Positions 62,893 to 64,000 of a stretch of 64,000 nt of DNA are shown here, piece by piece. Numbering within the stretch: position 1 is the stretch's first letter; each line of letters opens with the position of its first letter. The position numbers and the translations under genes are program-made. The notes beneath the pieces were generated by a model. That model did not search any database. It saw only the letters and a list, made by a program, of their open reading frames with translations, and was not told where the DNA came from. Origin of the DNA: CAIWTU01 sp035686205 (GTDB lineage Bacteria; Desulfobacterota; Desulfuromonadia; Geobacterales; Geobacteraceae); assembly GCA_035686205.1 (NCBI GenBank), contig DASRZQ010000161.1, forward strand, positions 28,283 through 92,282, given 5' to 3'.

Positions 62893-63603
62893 TCAAGTAC
62901 TGCTTTTTACAATCAAATTGTATTTCATAATGCACCAGAAAGCCCATAATCCATCTTTCCAATTTATCTTTTTCCCTTCCTTGTATGAACGGCCCGAATA
63001 TGAAATGCCTACCTCATATATCCTGCATTTGAGTCGCGCCAACTTTGCAGTAATTTCGGGCTCGAATCCAAACCGATCCTCTCTGATGTCAATTTTCGAT
63101 AATAGATCCGCCCTGAATACCTTGTAGCAGGTCTCCATGTCGGTTAGATTCAGGTTGGTACACATATTCGAAATAAGAGTCAGAAACCGGTTGCCCGCAT
63201 AATGCCAAAAATACAGCACCCTGTGCGGTTCGCTTCCAACAAACCTTGAACCATACACAACATCCGCCTTTCCGTCCAGAATGGGTTTAAGCAATTTTCC
63301 ATACTCTTCGGGGTCGTATTCAAGATCCGCATCCTGAATGATTATGATATCGCCAGTAGCATTTGCGAATCCGGTCCTAAGGGCAGCGCCCTTGCCTTTG
63401 TTTCTGTCATGACAAATAATCCTGAATCTGACATCTTCCCGATTGACGTGATTCTTCAGAATTTCCCGAGTGTCATCCGTCGAAAAGTCATCAACGACTA
63501 TTACTTCTTTCGCACAAGGGAGAGGAGCGGAGTAAACCTTGTCAAGAATTGAAGATATCGTCCCTGCTTCATTAAATACTGGAATAACAATGGTTACGAC
63601 CAT
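62893..63603 (-). CDS. Family 2 glycosyltransferase (DPM1/polyprenyl-phosphate sugar type)
   Basis: A 236-residue GT-A enzyme without membrane segments. IVIPVFNEAGTI, VVDDFSTDDT, QDADLEYDP and METCYKVFR are the donor and acceptor stretches of polyprenyl-phosphate glycosyltransferases. It could make the lipid-linked sugar used by the neighbouring GT-C proteins. Nineteen bases follow the gene upstream of it on the same strand. Confidence 0.85.
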   Translation of the reverse strand: MVVTIVIPVFNEAGTISSILDKVYSAPLPCAKEVIVVDDFSTDDTREILKNHVNREDVRFRIICHDRNKGKGAALRTGFANATGDIIIIQDADLEYDPEEYGKLLKPILDGKADVVYGSRFVGSEPHRVLYFWHYAGNRFLTLISNMCTNLNLTDMETCYKVFRADLLSKIDIREDRFGFEPEITAKLARLKCRIYEVGISYSGRSYKEGKKINWKDGLWAFWCIMKYNLIVKSST

Positions 63604-63622
63604 TGTGCAACCCTCTGAAATG

Positions 63623-64000
63623 TTAATTCGTGCGTCGCCAGATGCCTATTGGTCCTTCTTTCCGAACCGCCTGAAAGAAACCGTTTATATTTCCATAACT
63701 TGTCTCATCGATTTTCCAACTTATCAGGTAATCAATTGCGGGGTATTTAGAGAAATCAATTGACCCGGGAAAGAAAGAAATCTCTTTCTCGGAAGGAAAC
63801 GATTGCCCAGAGCCTTTATAGTGCACCTGAAAATATTTGAAACATGCTTCATAGTCGCCAACGTCTACGCATTTGTGAAACAGGCAATAATATGAAACGG
63901 CATGAAGAAGCACATCTACCCTGGACCATCCGCGCCCCTCCGGCTTGTATGCCATGACACGAGCCCCTTCCGGCAACCTGAATGACAGCCCCCTCAAATA
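63623..64000 (-). CDS. C-terminal part of an unidentified protein (runs off right edge)
   Basis: The minus frame is open from the window edge to the stop at 63623; the last 126 residues are visible and the start lies outside. The sequence (VDVLLHAVSYYCLFHKCVD) is soluble and has no domain I recognise. Position before a glycosyltransferase suggests it ends a larger membrane enzyme, but that is inference. Confidence 0.6.
   Translation of the reverse strand, partial: YLRGLSFRLPEGARVMAYKPEGRGWSRVDVLLHAVSYYCLFHKCVDVGDYEACFKYFQVHYKGSGQSFPSEKEISFFPGSIDFSKYPAIDYLISWKIDETSYGNINGFFQAVRKEGPIGIWRRTN

Noticed and set aside
1..64000. CRISPR array, tRNA, rRNA, integrase or insertion sequence
   Set aside because: I looked for regularly spaced repeats, cloverleaf sequences and transposase-like frames and saw none; the repeats present are non-coding palindromes.

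Overview
The window looks like a chromosomal stretch from a Gram-negative bacterium of the former Deltaproteobacteria (Desulfobacterota). The grounds are LptF/LptG and MCE/Mla-type envelope genes, hopanoid tailoring genes, an ilvDBHC-psd-pssA-leuA order that I associate with Geobacter-like and Syntrophus-like genomes, a T-box in front of leuA (unusual in proteobacteria except this group), and a B12-dependent class II ribonucleotide reductase, which fits an anaerobe or facultative organism. The species cannot be named from this sequence alone.

Layout. 1-3873 (-): a glutamate synthase large subunit that runs off the left edge. 4.2-17 kb: mostly single housekeeping and accessory genes (holin-like protein, cupin, Tag glycosylase, thioesterase, GH15 glucoamylase, cupredoxin, PfpI/DJ-1 protein, AsnRS, PDZ and NRDE proteins, NrdJ), separated by several families of palindromic intergenic repeats. 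17.1-21.8 kb: a hopanoid tailoring block, hpnJ-hpnK-SMR protein-cinA on the minus strand and a divergent hpnG. 21.8-24.7 kb: a hybrid sensor kinase. 25.2-29.5 kb (-): an operon of an exported aromatic-repeat protein, MlaE, MlaD with 34-residue repeats, then (after a terminator) a carotenoid-type membrane protein. 29.6-41.9 kb: branched-chain amino acid synthesis (leuD, leuC, leuA, ilvC, ilvH, ilvB, ilvD) with psd and pssA embedded, plus a LOG-family gene and a cold-shock gene. 42-49.9 kb (-): the conserved rpsB-tsf-pyrH-frr-uppS-cdsA-dxr-rseP-tsaB block. 50-54 kb (+): lptF-lptG, a TIG-domain protein and a lipoprotein. 54-64 kb (-): an unusual AAA+ ATPase, glycosyltransferases, a TonB-like protein and several GT-C-type polytopic membrane proteins; from about 61.2 kb the sequence is visibly more A+T rich.

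Regulation that can be read directly: a complete Leu T-box (specifier CUC, antiterminator T-box sequence, terminator) in front of leuA with a good sigma-70 promoter; probable sigma-70 promoters before gltB, hpnJ, ilvD, rpsB, the PDZ gene and the cold-shock gene; several intrinsic terminators; a dyad centred near -42 of a likely leaderless nrdJ transcript.

Most worth following: (1) the exported aromatic-repeat protein translationally coupled to MlaE/MlaD without an MlaF ATPase, a possible undescribed branch of MCE lipid transport; (2) a small multidrug resistance-type membrane protein overlapping hpnK, a candidate flippase for aminosugar hopanoids; (3) the MshEN-winged helix-AAA+ ATPase of unknown role; (4) cdsA, whose conserved N-terminus and Shine-Dalgarno point to an AUC start; (5) NrdJ without C-terminal cysteines.
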